A DNA stretch of 64,000 nt from Flaviramulus multivorans (GCF_021728415.1 NZ_JAKKDV010000008.1:20781-84780); one strand, 5' to 3'; positions 25,001 to 33,729 are shown, counted from the stretch's first letter. Translations and numbers: made by a program. Notes: generated by a model from the sequence alone, not told the origin.

Positions 25001-26922
25001 TCCGCGTTGAAAATATTACCGATCCTTCATGTTTTGGAACTGATTCGTTCATATTACAGGTATCACCAGATCCTGTTTACAATCCTGTAATTGATTATTT
25101 GGTTTGTGACGATGACAGTAATGATGGTAGAAATGTTTTTGATTTAAGTGAAAAAATTGCTGAAATATCTCAAGGGTCACCTGATAACTTGAATATCTCG
25201 TTTCACCTTACTCCTACTCAAGCAGCTACTAATACCAATCCATTACCTTTAACTTATACTAACGTTACAAACCCTCAAAGTTTATACATCAGAATTGAAA
25301 GTGAGGATTCGTTGTGTCATATTGTTGAAGAATTAGGAATTAACATCATTGCAACACCTGATGTTACCGAAGTTTCAGCTCCGTTAATATCCTGTGATGC
25401 AGATTACGACGGCATTACAACCTTCGACTTAACCACTGCAGATTTTGAAATTTTAGATAGAGTTCAAAGTAATCTTATTGTAAATTATTTTGAAAATTTA
25501 AGCGATATTAATCCAGATGATGGTTTAGATAATACCAATGAAATTCAAAATCCTTCAAGCTACGATTCAACAACTAGAACAGTTTATATAAAAATAGCAA
25601 ATACGTTAACTAGTTGCTATAGTGTTATCACATTAGACCTTATTGTTAATTTGCCTCCTACAACAAATACTATTGGTACAATTCCTATTTGTGATAATGA
25701 TACGGACAGCTATGAATTATCATTGGTAGATACAATGATTGTTAATGATACTTCTTCGGTAAACATATCCTATCATGATACATTTTCAGACGCTGAGGCT
25801 AATGTTGCACCGTTAAATAGGACCTATAATTATACATTAAGTAACCATACTATTTTTGTAAGGGTTTCTGATACTTCAACAGGTTGCCATATTACATCAT
25901 CATTTATTTTACAAATAAATGAAAATCCCATTCCTAATACACCATCTGATTTAATAGATTGTGATGATGATTTTGACGGCTTTTTAAGCTTTGATTTATC
26001 ATCGCAGGATAGCACCATAATGGGGTCATTAAGTGCTTCAAATTTCAACGTTACTTATTATAATACCATGGATGACGCTGAAAATGGCTCAAATGTCTTA
26101 CCCACATCACATTCAGCTTTTAACAGCGAAATAATTTATGCTAGATTAGAAAATAATGCCACCGGATGTTACGGAGTTACACAGTTTACAACCTATGTGA
26201 ATCCATTACCTGTAATCCCTATTGATGATGTTGTTCCTTTATGTATCAATGATTTGCCTTTAATTATTGATGCTTATACTGGAAATCCAAATGATACATA
26301 CCAATGGTCAACTGGTGCAACAACCTCACAAATACAATTAAATGACCCTAGTGAAATTGGTGATTATTGGGTAACAGCAACTACTCCAAATATTGGTTCT
26401 AATGATTGTTCTTATACAAAAGAATTTACGGTTATTGAATCGGAAGAAGCAAGTATAAACTTTACAACAAAAGTAGATTTTGCAGATCCAAATAGTATTA
26501 CGGTAGATATTGATGGTATTGGAGACTATGTATTCATTTTAGATAATGGCGAGCCACAAACCTCTAATGTTTTTGAAAATGTAACTTTTGGAATTCATAT
26601 CATAACTATTAGAGATTTAAATGGATGCCAAGATGTAACCACAGAAGTTGTTGTTATTGATGTTCCCAAGTTTTTTACACCAAATAATGATAGTGTTTTT
26701 GATACGTGGCATATTGTAGGGATTAGCGAAATCCCTGGAACAATAGTTTATATTTATGATAGATACGGCAAACTTTTAAAAACTTTACCACACACGTCCA
26801 TAGGATGGGATGGAACTTTTAATGGTCAAAATATGCCTTCAGATGATTATTGGTTTCTTGCAAAAGTTATTCAAAATGGAACTCCTTTTGATGTGAAAGG
26901 TCATTTTGCATTAAAGCGATAA
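22033..26922 (+). CDS. Giant T9SS type B adhesin-like protein with choice-of-anchor L domain and 11 repeats
   Basis: A 1629-residue exported protein. A Sec signal (1-20) is followed by a choice-of-anchor L domain (about 21-270: GIVLSTGGA, FNYLLASEEYFGINPCQFSDG, and SAVFIEGDSF), an Ig-like unit, then eleven tandem units of roughly 85-90 residues. Each opens with a CDxDxDG-type acidic motif followed by FDL, has a YVRIE-type strand and a second Cys (GC) before the next unit. The acidic loops look Ca-binding, and the Cys pairs could form disulfides. After the repeats come an SprB-like unit and the type B sorting domain (KFFTPNNDSVFDTWHI, GWDGTFNGQNMPSDDYWF, ending FALKR). Likely a surface adhesin or filament. 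Confidence 0.9.
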   Translation: MRFIYYILFILIFSSNSIFSQQISVDDSVGLQSLILDNLVDGCVDITNISSSVNGNSHGFTSYAYFERAGSNFPFENGIVLSTGGAASGGNAVRTPTLSEGSSAWGTDPDLEAALGVTNTVNATSIEFDFVSISNQFHFNYLLASEEYFGINPCQFSDGFVFLIKEAGTADPYQNIALVPGTTTPVNTNTIHDEIFGVCAAQNDQYFDGYNIGDTNYNGRTTVLTASGSILPNVTYHIKLIIADQTDGTFDSAVFIEGDSFRILDLGSDVETCAGSVLLDADLQNPLASYAWYLNGSLITGAITPTYNAIQDGTYRVEVSVPVNGSNCVEEDEIVVVLNTEEPINQISDYEICDDASEDGIEIFDLSTKNSELISNIPFTNYAFSYHFSDSDARNNLNPITTPIANTSNPQAIYVRIDDLDSDCFSYTSFNLVVNSVPNIVDPTDLEVCDGDDSPDGYAVIDLSQKNDEITGGQTNMLVTYHYNSLDASTGNNPIPIPYINTNTPTDSVFVRVVNTSTGCVNTTTLNVNVTISPIANRDTQYIDACDRDLDGSATFDLTEVIDDILAGLTGVTTTFHVSYSDAQDGINVIADETNYQYTNAVIEPGSATIYLRIVDDATGCFTIVPFEIHTNLLLTGTDTGDFALCDNNDDSTDALNFDLFTVESYIANDLPTTITVSFFETEDDRDNNVNAIDKSQLYAAVSPKVLYIRIDNGECIENTQITLLVNPILLFDNVVIPYCDDNDDGIASIDLHSLDSIITSGNTDFTVTYFPTDADAQSNNTANQLPPFYTNTNSIETIYARIENIDSGCSTVNPFQIEVLVAPSATEPIDVIICDNDQDGFSIINLEAKIDEAVSNNRTGLDINVFTSFEDADTNTNAIPVGDRNAYNTDTQTIYIRIEDALSGTGCYTIVSFEAIVNTLPIFPVISNFQICEDDGDAFADFLLVDKDAEILNGQTGKEVFYFEDAAFTIPIDKNNIYRNTTSPQTIYVRVENITDPSCFGTDSFILQVSPDPVYNPVIDYLVCDDDSNDGRNVFDLSEKIAEISQGSPDNLNISFHLTPTQAATNTNPLPLTYTNVTNPQSLYIRIESEDSLCHIVEELGINIIATPDVTEVSAPLISCDADYDGITTFDLTTADFEILDRVQSNLIVNYFENLSDINPDDGLDNTNEIQNPSSYDSTTRTVYIKIANTLTSCYSVITLDLIVNLPPTTNTIGTIPICDNDTDSYELSLVDTMIVNDTSSVNISYHDTFSDAEANVAPLNRTYNYTLSNHTIFVRVSDTSTGCHITSSFILQINENPIPNTPSDLIDCDDDFDGFLSFDLSSQDSTIMGSLSASNFNVTYYNTMDDAENGSNVLPTSHSAFNSEIIYARLENNATGCYGVTQFTTYVNPLPVIPIDDVVPLCINDLPLIIDAYTGNPNDTYQWSTGATTSQIQLNDPSEIGDYWVTATTPNIGSNDCSYTKEFTVIESEEASINFTTKVDFADPNSITVDIDGIGDYVFILDNGEPQTSNVFENVTFGIHIITIRDLNGCQDVTTEVVVIDVPKFFTPNNDSVFDTWHIVGISEIPGTIVYIYDRYGKLLKTLPHTSIGWDGTFNGQNMPSDDYWFLAKVIQNGTPFDVKGHFALKR
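23076..26211 (+). repeat. Eleven coding tandem repeats (CDxDxDG units)
   Basis: Within the 1629-residue protein eleven related units of about 255-270 bases each occur. The unit openings are protein strings such as YEICDDASEDG, LEVCDGDDSPDG, IDACDRDLDG, FALCDNNDDSTD, IPYCDDNDDG, VIICDNDQDG, FQICEDDGDA, YLVCDDDSNDG, LISCDADYDG, IPICDNDTDS and LIDCDDDFDG. The seventh and tenth lack the full acidic loop. DNA identity between units is low, so these are old duplications rather than recent slippage. The same unit occurs twice in each flanking protein. Confidence 0.8.
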
Positions 26923-26947
26923 ATTCACTAAAATAAAACTTAAAGCT

Positions 26948-26955
26948 TATTTTTG
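26948..26955 (+). promoter_or_regulatory. -7 element for the third T9SS protein gene
   Basis: TATTTTTG (TAnnTTTG) lies 17 bases upstream of the ATG at 26973, in the 50-base gap after the 1629-aa gene. Confidence 0.4.
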
Positions 26956-26972
26956 TTAGAGTTTTTAGATCT

Positions 26973-29300
26973 ATGAAGCACTTCATTTATTTTTGTCTTT
27001 TATTTTGTTTTTGCTTCCAGAGTTTTGCCCAAAATGTACTGGTAGATAGTCAAACGTACACACCACAACAGCTTATAGAAGATATTTTAATCAATAGTGT
27101 TTGTATCGAAAATGTTGTTGTAACAAATGTTGTAGGTGGAAATTTTGGAGGTACAGACCAAAGTTATGGTTATTTTGATGCTTCTGGTACTACGTTCCCT
27201 TTTCAAAGAGGTATTGTTTTAAGTACTGGGCGTTTAAGTAATGTTGAAGGTCCAAACAATTCACTAAGCGACGATGATGCCGCAAATTGGAATGGAGATA
27301 GTGATTTAGAAAATATTCTAAATGAAACCAACACACTTAATGCAACCATCATAGAGTTTGAGTTTACTTCGTTGGCAAACCAAATAAGCTTTAAATACAT
27401 TTTTGCTTCAGAAGAGTATCAAGAAAACAATCCTAATACTTGCCAATATTCAGATTTATTTGGGTTTTTAATTAGAAATGTAAACAACTCACAATACACA
27501 AACATAGCCTTAATACCAAATACGCAAACGCCTGTAAAAGTTACAACGGTGCATCCAACCATTCCAAATGGATGTGCTGCCCAAAATGAAACTTATTTTG
27601 GTAGTTGGAATAACACATCTGCACCTATTAATTTTAATGGTCAAACCACGGTTTTAACAGCCACAGCAAACACAATACCTAGCGAAACCTATCATGTAAA
27701 ATTGGTAATTGCAGACGAGCAAAATTATCGATATGACTCTGCTGTATTTTTAGAAGCTGGAAGTTTTCAATTAAGTACCAGTTTAGGGCCTCATCGTTTG
27801 ACATCTACTAATAATCCATTATGTGGAAACGAAACTCTAACACTTGATGCATTCCAAACAGGCAATAATACTTATAGATGGTTTAAAGATAATGTTGAGA
27901 TTTTAGGCGAAACGAATGCAACCTATACCGTAGTTGATGCTGGAACTTATAATGTTGAAGTCTCATTAGAAAATTCTTGTATTTCTTATGGAGAAATTGT
28001 GATTGAATACACCCAAAACCCTACGGTTACAAATACAAATATTGTTGAATGTGACCCAAATCAAGATGGCTTAACAACCTATAATTTATTTGATGCTGAA
28101 CAAAATATTACAGGTACTAACACCTCTTTGTTCATTGAAGGGTTTTATACAACTCTAATAGATGCTCAGCAAAAAACAAATCCGATTAATACTCCAGAGT
28201 CTTATCAAAATACATTGCCTCAACAAATTATTCATGCAAGAGTTGAAAATCAATATGGTTGTGCTTCGGTTGTTGAAATAACCTTAGATATTTCAAACGA
28301 AAACATTAATATCGCTCCCTATGAAACTTGTGATGACGACATAGTTGATGGTTTTACTAGTTTTAGTATTTCCGATTTAACAACTCATGTTGAGCAATAT
28401 ATTCCAAATGGTTTAACCATAACATGTTATTTAACTGAAGCTGATGCCTTTAGCGATTCAAACATATTAAGTGGTTCATACACGAATACAACTCCAAATT
28501 CTGAAACTATTTATGTAAAAACCGAATCGAACGGAACGTGTTATGCTATTGGAACGCTGGGTTTAAATATAATTACTACACCTGAGTTATTATCTGATAA
28601 TACCGTTTATTATTGTTTAAATACATATCCTCAAACCATTGTATTAGATGCAGGTATTTTAAATGATAGCATATCAAATTATACATATGAGTGGTTTTTA
28701 AACAATCAACTTTTAACTAATAATACTTCAAGTATAGGTGTAAACGAAACAGGAAGTTATACCGCAGTGGTTACACATTTTAACGGATGTGCTTCGTCAA
28801 GAAATATAACTGTTATTCCATCAAACCGAGCAACGATAGAAAGTGTAGATATTCAACAAGCATCCAGCAATAATACTGTTACTATCACTGTTTCTGGAGA
28901 AGGTGATTATCAATTTGCTTTAGACACTCCAATATTTAATGACAGTAATGTTTTCACTAACGTCACTGCTGGTTTTCATACCATAATGGTGCTTGATAAA
29001 AATGGTTGCGGTATTACTGAAAAAGAAATTGGAGTTCTAGGGTTTCCTAAATTCTTTACTCCAAATAACGATGGACTTCATGATATTTGGAAACCTTATG
29101 GAGTTAATGAGCAATTCAATTCAAATATTACCATAAATATTTTTGATCGATTTGGTAAATTATTGAAATCAATAAACCCAATTGAAACGGGATGGGATGG
29201 TACTTATAGCGGTAATCTACTTACAAATGATGATTATTGGTATACTGCCACTTTTCCAGATGGCATATCTTATAAAGGTCATTTTACTTTAAAAAGATAA
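26973..29300 (+). CDS. T9SS type B protein with choice-of-anchor L domain
   Basis: A 775-residue exported protein built like a short form of its upstream neighbour. Sec signal 1-19, choice-of-anchor L domain about 20-270 (GIVLSTGRL, FKYIFASEEYQENNPNTCQYS, YHVKLVIADEQNYRYDSAVF), Ig-like unit, two CDxDxDG units (IVECDPNQDGLTTYNL and YETCDDDIVDGFTSFSI), an SprB-like unit, and a type B sorting domain ending FTLKR (KFFTPNNDGLHDIWKPYG; GWDGTYSGNLLTNDDYWY). The two anchor-L proteins are clear paralogues. They may be alternative or co-assembled surface components. Confidence 0.9.
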   Translation: MKHFIYFCLLFCFCFQSFAQNVLVDSQTYTPQQLIEDILINSVCIENVVVTNVVGGNFGGTDQSYGYFDASGTTFPFQRGIVLSTGRLSNVEGPNNSLSDDDAANWNGDSDLENILNETNTLNATIIEFEFTSLANQISFKYIFASEEYQENNPNTCQYSDLFGFLIRNVNNSQYTNIALIPNTQTPVKVTTVHPTIPNGCAAQNETYFGSWNNTSAPINFNGQTTVLTATANTIPSETYHVKLVIADEQNYRYDSAVFLEAGSFQLSTSLGPHRLTSTNNPLCGNETLTLDAFQTGNNTYRWFKDNVEILGETNATYTVVDAGTYNVEVSLENSCISYGEIVIEYTQNPTVTNTNIVECDPNQDGLTTYNLFDAEQNITGTNTSLFIEGFYTTLIDAQQKTNPINTPESYQNTLPQQIIHARVENQYGCASVVEITLDISNENINIAPYETCDDDIVDGFTSFSISDLTTHVEQYIPNGLTITCYLTEADAFSDSNILSGSYTNTTPNSETIYVKTESNGTCYAIGTLGLNIITTPELLSDNTVYYCLNTYPQTIVLDAGILNDSISNYTYEWFLNNQLLTNNTSSIGVNETGSYTAVVTHFNGCASSRNITVIPSNRATIESVDIQQASSNNTVTITVSGEGDYQFALDTPIFNDSNVFTNVTAGFHTIMVLDKNGCGITEKEIGVLGFPKFFTPNNDGLHDIWKPYGVNEQFNSNITINIFDRFGKLLKSINPIETGWDGTYSGNLLTNDDYWYTATFPDGISYKGHFTLKR

Positions 29301-29315
29301 GACACTTATTTTACG

Positions 29316-29323
29316 TAATTTTG
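29316..29323 (+). promoter_or_regulatory. -7 element for uvrB, predicting a leaderless mRNA
   Basis: TAATTTTG (TAnnTTTG) ends only four bases before the uvrB ATG at 29328. If used, the transcript starts at or within a few bases of the start codon. Confidence 0.45.
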
Positions 29324-29327
29324 CAAA

Positions 29328-31331
29328 ATGCACTTTAATATTGAATCAGAATTTAGTCCCACTGGAGATCAGCCAGAAGCTATAAAACAACTTGTTAATG
29401 GTATTATTTCTAATGAAAAATACCAAACGCTTCTTGGTGTAACAGGTTCGGGTAAAACCTTTACAGTTGCAAATGTTATAGAGGAAGTCCAAAAACCTAC
29501 CTTGGTTTTAGCGCATAATAAAACATTGGCAGCTCAACTATATTCTGAATTCAAACAGTTTTTTCCAAACAACGCCGTTGAGTATTTTGTGTCTTATTAT
29601 GATTATTATCAACCAGAAGCTTATATCCCTGTTTCTGGAGTTTATATAGAAAAAGATTTATCAATAAACGAGGAAATTGAAAAAATGCGGTTAAGCACTA
29701 CTTCTTCACTCCTATCAGGGCGTCGCGATGTTTTGGTGGTTGCATCTGTTTCATGTTTATACGGCATTGGTAATCCTATAGAGTTTCAAAAAAATGTGAT
29801 TACGCTTAAACGCGATCAAGTTATTTCTAGAACAAAGTTATTGCATCAATTAGTGCAGAGTTTGTATTCACGAACAGAAGGTGAATTCAATCACGGAAAT
29901 TTCAGAATTAAAGGTGATACCGTCGATATTTTTCCGAGTTATGCCGATGATGCTTTTCGCATTCATTTCTTTGGTGATGAAATTGAAGATATTGAGGCCT
30001 TCAATATCCAAACGAATCAAGTCATTGAAAAATATGACAGACTAAACATATATCCAGCCAACATGTTTGTTACTTCACCTGAAGTTCTTCAAGGTGCAAT
30101 TAAGGATATTCAAGATGATTTGGTAAAACAACATGATTATTTTAAAGAAATCGGGAAACATCTAGAAGCTAAACGATTAAAAGAACGTACAGAATTTGAT
30201 TTAGAAATGATTCGAGAATTAGGCTATTGTTCTGGTATTGAAAACTACTCACGATATCTTGATGGTAGACAACCAGGAACTCGTCCATTCTGCTTATTAG
30301 ATTATTTTCCAGACGATTATTTAATGGTGGTTGATGAAAGTCATGTAACTATTTCGCAAGTACATGCTATGTATGGTGGTGATAGAAGTCGTAAAGAAAA
30401 CTTAGTAGAATATGGATTCCGATTGCCCGCAGCCATGGACAATAGACCTCTAAAATTTGAAGAATTTGAAGCTTTACAGAATCAGGTAATCTATGTAAGT
30501 GCAACGCCTGCTGATTACGAATTGCAAAAAACAGATGGCGTTTATGTAGAACAGGTAATTCGTCCAACGGGCTTATTAGATCCTGTGATAGAAGTACGAC
30601 CAAGTTTAAACCAAATTGATGATTTAATAGAAGAAATACAACTTCGTGTTGAAAAAGATGAACGTACCTTGGTTACTACCTTAACCAAACGAATGGCTGA
30701 GGAATTGACAAAATATTTAGATAGAATTCAAATTCGTTGTCGATATATTCATAGTGATGTTGACACTTTAGAGCGTGTTGAAATTATGCAAGATTTGCGA
30801 AAAGGATTGTTTGATGTATTAGTTGGTGTAAATTTACTTCGTGAAGGATTAGATTTACCTGAAGTATCTTTGGTAGCTATTTTAGATGCTGATAAAGAGG
30901 GGTTTTTACGTTCTGCGCGTTCATTAACTCAAACCGTTGGTAGAGCCGCTAGAAACCTAAATGGTAAAGCCATTATGTATGCAGATAAAATAACAAACAG
31001 TATGCAAAAAACTATTGATGAAACCAATTACAGACGTGAAAAACAAATTGCCTACAATACGAAACACAACTTAATACCAAAAGCATTAAATAAAAGTTTA
31101 GATAATGCGTTGGCTAAAAACTCTATTAGCACATATAGCTACGAATTAGAAGCTTTAAAAGCCGCCGAACCTGAAAGTGAATATTTAAGTAAGGGTGAAT
31201 TAGAAAAGAAAATTCGTGAAAGACGAAAACTTATGGAAGAAGCTGCTAAGGCATTAGACTTTATTGTTGCGGCAAAACTCCGTGATGAGATACAAGCTTA
31301 CCAAAATAAACTAGAAAAGCTAAAGGTTTAA
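29328..31331 (+). CDS. uvrB: Excinuclease ABC subunit B
   Basis: A 667-residue helicase-like damage-verification subunit of nucleotide excision repair. Visible parts are Walker A GVTGSGKTFT near 39-48, the beta-hairpin region SYYDYYQPEAYIP, DEXX-box-like VVDESHVTISQ, motif V/VI VGVNLLREGLDLPEV and QTVGRAARN, and a C-terminal UVR domain (EKKIRERRKLMEEAAKALDF) for UvrC contact. Length is normal. The stop codon lies inside the terminator palindrome. Confidence 0.98.
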   Translation: MHFNIESEFSPTGDQPEAIKQLVNGIISNEKYQTLLGVTGSGKTFTVANVIEEVQKPTLVLAHNKTLAAQLYSEFKQFFPNNAVEYFVSYYDYYQPEAYIPVSGVYIEKDLSINEEIEKMRLSTTSSLLSGRRDVLVVASVSCLYGIGNPIEFQKNVITLKRDQVISRTKLLHQLVQSLYSRTEGEFNHGNFRIKGDTVDIFPSYADDAFRIHFFGDEIEDIEAFNIQTNQVIEKYDRLNIYPANMFVTSPEVLQGAIKDIQDDLVKQHDYFKEIGKHLEAKRLKERTEFDLEMIRELGYCSGIENYSRYLDGRQPGTRPFCLLDYFPDDYLMVVDESHVTISQVHAMYGGDRSRKENLVEYGFRLPAAMDNRPLKFEEFEALQNQVIYVSATPADYELQKTDGVYVEQVIRPTGLLDPVIEVRPSLNQIDDLIEEIQLRVEKDERTLVTTLTKRMAEELTKYLDRIQIRCRYIHSDVDTLERVEIMQDLRKGLFDVLVGVNLLREGLDLPEVSLVAILDADKEGFLRSARSLTQTVGRAARNLNGKAIMYADKITNSMQKTIDETNYRREKQIAYNTKHNLIPKALNKSLDNALAKNSISTYSYELEALKAAEPESEYLSKGELEKKIRERRKLMEEAAKALDFIVAAKLRDEIQAYQNKLEKLKV

Positions 31332-31344
31332 ACCTTTAGCTTTT
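31315..31344 (+). terminator. Perfect palindromic terminator at the uvrB 3' end
   Basis: A 30-base perfect palindrome: AAAAGCTAAAGGTTT followed by its exact reverse complement, containing the uvrB stop codon at its centre. It ends in a short T run. Being symmetrical, it could act on both strands. Confidence 0.65.
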
Positions 31345-31423
31345 CATATTAGCATTACTTAAATTAAAAAATCAACACTTTAAATTTTCCTTTTAGAAAT
31401 GCGTGAGAGACAATACCTTTTGT

Positions 31424-31837
31424 TTAGTTATATTGTGTCTTAAAAATATCTATTAATACGTCTGGTGGTACTATTTTATTTGGAAAACTTTCCATTAAAT
31501 AGAGTACTTTGGTTATGGACTCATGGCTTAAACCCATTCTTAAACCAAAATTGTATAACTTAATAACTCCGGCAGAATTATTTTCTTCACCATATTCTTG
31601 TTCAATATTCATCAACAATACAAGTCTGTGAAACTGAACAATACGTTCGCTATGCGATTTTAAATGTGTATAAGTAACAGGGTTTTCCAATAAATATTCA
31701 AAATCTTCACGCGAAATCTCGAGCTGTTTTGCTACTCCCAGCAAAAAGTTATACTCTATTCGTTTTATGTCTTTATCATATTTAGCAAAAGCTATCATTT
31801 CAGATAAAAGACTTAATTTTTCTACTCTATTAATCAT
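31424..31837 (-). CDS. TerB-like small helical protein
   Basis: A 137-residue all-helical cytoplasmic protein. MINRVEKLSLLSEMIAFAKYDKDIKRIEYNFLLGVAKQLE resembles the TerB/DjlA-type fold: a helix with acidic residues, then an E.. FL..VA..L helix. The second half (LYNFGLRMGLSHESITKVLYLM) completes a helical bundle. The tellurite-resistance link of the family is not implied. It is a single gene convergent with uvrB. Its upstream region has a TAACTTTA -7-like box. Function unknown. Confidence 0.65.
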   Translation of the reverse strand: MINRVEKLSLLSEMIAFAKYDKDIKRIEYNFLLGVAKQLEISREDFEYLLENPVTYTHLKSHSERIVQFHRLVLLMNIEQEYGEENNSAGVIKLYNFGLRMGLSHESITKVLYLMESFPNKIVPPDVLIDIFKTQYN

Positions 31838-32208
31838 TTCTAAAGGGATTAATTAATTACAATATAAAGTTACGCAGAACACACTTTTATTAATCGTAGA
31901 TATAATGTAACTTATCGAAAAATGTATGGTATTTGGTCGTTATTTTTAATTACTTTATCAAAAGGTATTTTTTATTCAACTAATAAAATTGCATTTCATC
32001 TTTATCGAATTTTAAATTTACTCATCCGATTACATATATATATTATTGATTTTCAATTAATTAAATTCAATAATTACAGATTAAATAGAATATCAAAAAA
32101 ATGAATATTTGCGGTATATTTACTGAACTTAAAAAAACGCTAAAAAAGGTGATGCGTTTTTCCGAAATCGATGAAATACACCTTTAGATAAAGTGCAAAA
32201 TTATAAAC
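31838..32208. other. Intergenic region between TerB-like and DUF1456 genes
   Basis: 371 AT-rich bases. A 60-codon open frame at 31922-32104 is not convincing (hydrophobic, low complexity). The region contains GCATTTCATC at 31991-32000 and AATCGATGAAATACAC at 32166-32181, which repeat elements seen upstream of dapD at 5211-5280. GATGCGTTTTTC (from 32151) and GATGAAATACAC (from 32171) form a loose 20-base direct repeat. The DUF1456 promoter should lie here. Confidence 0.55.
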
Positions 32209-32472
32209 ATGACAAATAATGATATTTTAAAAAAATTACGTGTTGCGTTGAAGCTTCGTGATGACGATATTGTAAAAATTTTGGAGCTGGTAGATTTTAG
32301 AATTTCTAAAAGTGAACTTGGTGCTTTTTTTAGAAGAGAAGACCACCCCAAATATATGGAATGTGGCGACCAAATTTTGCGTAATTTTTTAAATGGCCTC
32401 GTTATACACTTAAGAGGCCCCATGCCTCCAAAAGAAAAAGCAAAAAATAAAGAACAAAAAAAAAGCAACTAA
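32209..32472 (+). CDS. DUF1456 (YehS-like) protein, single-repeat form
   Basis: An 87-residue protein matching one DUF1456 unit: NDILKKLRVALKLRDDDIVK at the N-terminus, SKSELGAFFRREDHPKYMEC, and DQILRNFLNGLVIHLRG. E. coli YehS has two such units (about 156 residues); this copy has one and ends in a Lys-rich tail. The upstream region holds the AATCGATGAAATACAC element 28 bases before the ATG. It shares a bidirectional terminator with sucC. Function of the family is unknown. Confidence 0.85.
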   Translation: MTNNDILKKLRVALKLRDDDIVKILELVDFRISKSELGAFFRREDHPKYMECGDQILRNFLNGLVIHLRGPMPPKEKAKNKEQKKSN

Positions 32473-32492
32473 TTTAGTTGCTCTTTTTTTAT
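32460..32492 (+). terminator. Bidirectional terminator between DUF1456 gene and sucC
   Basis: AGCAACT (32464-32470) and AGTTGCT (32476-32482) form the stem. An A run on the left and a T run (CTTTTTTTAT) on the right give U tracts on both strands, so the hairpin can end both convergent genes. Confidence 0.85.
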
Positions 32493-32505
32493 ATAATTGA
32501 AAATA

Positions 32506-33696
32506 TTATGCCAATACTTGTTGCACTTTGTCGGCAGCCTCTTGAAACTCAGTAGCACTTAATACTGCTAAACCAGAGTTATCAATCAAATTTTTTGCAA
32601 TATCAGCATTGGTCCCTTGTAATCGTACTATAATTGGTACGTTAATGGTTCCCATGTTTTTATAAGCATCAATAACACCTTGCGCAACTCGATCACAACG
32701 TACAATACCACCAAAAATATTAATTAAGATAGCTTTTACCGCTGGATCTTTCAATATAATTTTAAAGGCTGCTTCAACACGCGCCGCATCAGCAGTTCCA
32801 CCAACATCTAAAAAGTTAGCTGGCTCTCCTCCCGCTTGTTTAATTAAATCCATAGTTGCCATTGCTAAACCGGCTCCATTAACCATGCAACCAACATTTC
32901 CATCAAGGTCAACATAGTTTAAACCAAGTTCTCCTGCTTCAACTTCAATGGCACTTTCTTCACGTACATCACGTAAATCAACATAATTTTTATGTCTAAA
33001 AAGCGCATTGTCATCAATGGTTACTTTAGCATCAACCGCCATTATTTTATTATCGCTCGTTTTTAAAACAGGATTAATCTCAAATAAAGAAGAGTCTGAT
33101 TTTACATAAGCTGTATAAAGATTCGTAACAAATTTTGTCATTTCTTTAAACGCATTTCCTGATAACCCTAAATTAAAAGCTATACGTCTTGCTTGAAATG
33201 GCAGTAAGCCAACTGTAGGATCTATCTCCTCGGTAAATATTAAATGAGGTGTTTCTTCAGCAACCGTTTCGATATCCATACCACCTTCAGTTGAATACAT
33301 AACCATATTTCTGCCTGTACCTCTATTAAGTAAAACAGACATATAAAACTCATCCGTTTCGCTCTCACCTGGATAGTAAACATCCTCTGCAATAAGAACC
33401 TGATGTACACGTTTTCCTTGGGCAGAAGTTTGAGGGGTAACTAAGTCCATCCCTATAATTTTTCCTGCAATTTCCTCAACCTCTTTTAAATTTTTTGCAA
33501 GCTTAACGCCTCCGCCTTTACCTCGTCCTCCAGCATGAACTTGAGCTTTAATAACGTACCAACTTGTTCCAGTTTCATTAGTTAATTGTTTTGCAGCTGC
33601 AACAGCTTCATGAGCATTTTGAGCTACAATACCTCGTTGGATGCGAACTCCAAAACTGCTTAAAATTTCTTTACCTTGATATTCGTGTAAATTCAT
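32506..33696 (-). CDS. sucC: Succinyl-CoA ligase (ADP-forming) beta subunit
   Basis: A 396-residue TCA-cycle enzyme subunit. It starts MNLHEYQGKEILSSFGV (the family start), has an ATP-grasp fold (VIKAQVHAGGRGKGGGVKLA for the nucleotide loop), FEINPVLKT as metal site, and a CoA-ligase domain with NGAGLAMATMDLIKQAGG and NIFGGIVRCD. The partner sucD is not adjacent, which is common in Bacteroidota. Promoter element just upstream at 33722-33729. Confidence 0.98.
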   Translation of the reverse strand: MNLHEYQGKEILSSFGVRIQRGIVAQNAHEAVAAAKQLTNETGTSWYVIKAQVHAGGRGKGGGVKLAKNLKEVEEIAGKIIGMDLVTPQTSAQGKRVHQVLIAEDVYYPGESETDEFYMSVLLNRGTGRNMVMYSTEGGMDIETVAEETPHLIFTEEIDPTVGLLPFQARRIAFNLGLSGNAFKEMTKFVTNLYTAYVKSDSSLFEINPVLKTSDNKIMAVDAKVTIDDNALFRHKNYVDLRDVREESAIEVEAGELGLNYVDLDGNVGCMVNGAGLAMATMDLIKQAGGEPANFLDVGGTADAARVEAAFKIILKDPAVKAILINIFGGIVRCDRVAQGVIDAYKNMGTINVPIIVRLQGTNADIAKNLIDNSGLAVLSATEFQEAADKVQQVLA

Positions 33697-33721
33697 AACT
33701 TACTTAATAGTTTAACAGTCA

Positions 33722-33729
33722 CAAAAGTA
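33722..33729 (-). promoter_or_regulatory. -7 element for sucC
   Basis: Minus strand TACTTTTG (TAnnTTTG), 25 bases upstream of the sucC ATG at 33696. Confidence 0.45.

Noticed and set aside
23076..26211. CRISPR array or non-coding tandem repeats
   Set aside because: The repeats are in frame inside a coding sequence, degenerate at DNA level, without spacers.
31922..32104. 60-codon open frame in the TerB-like/DUF1456 gap
   Set aside because: Low-complexity, hydrophobic and AT-rich, no recognisable domain or promoter; likely chance.
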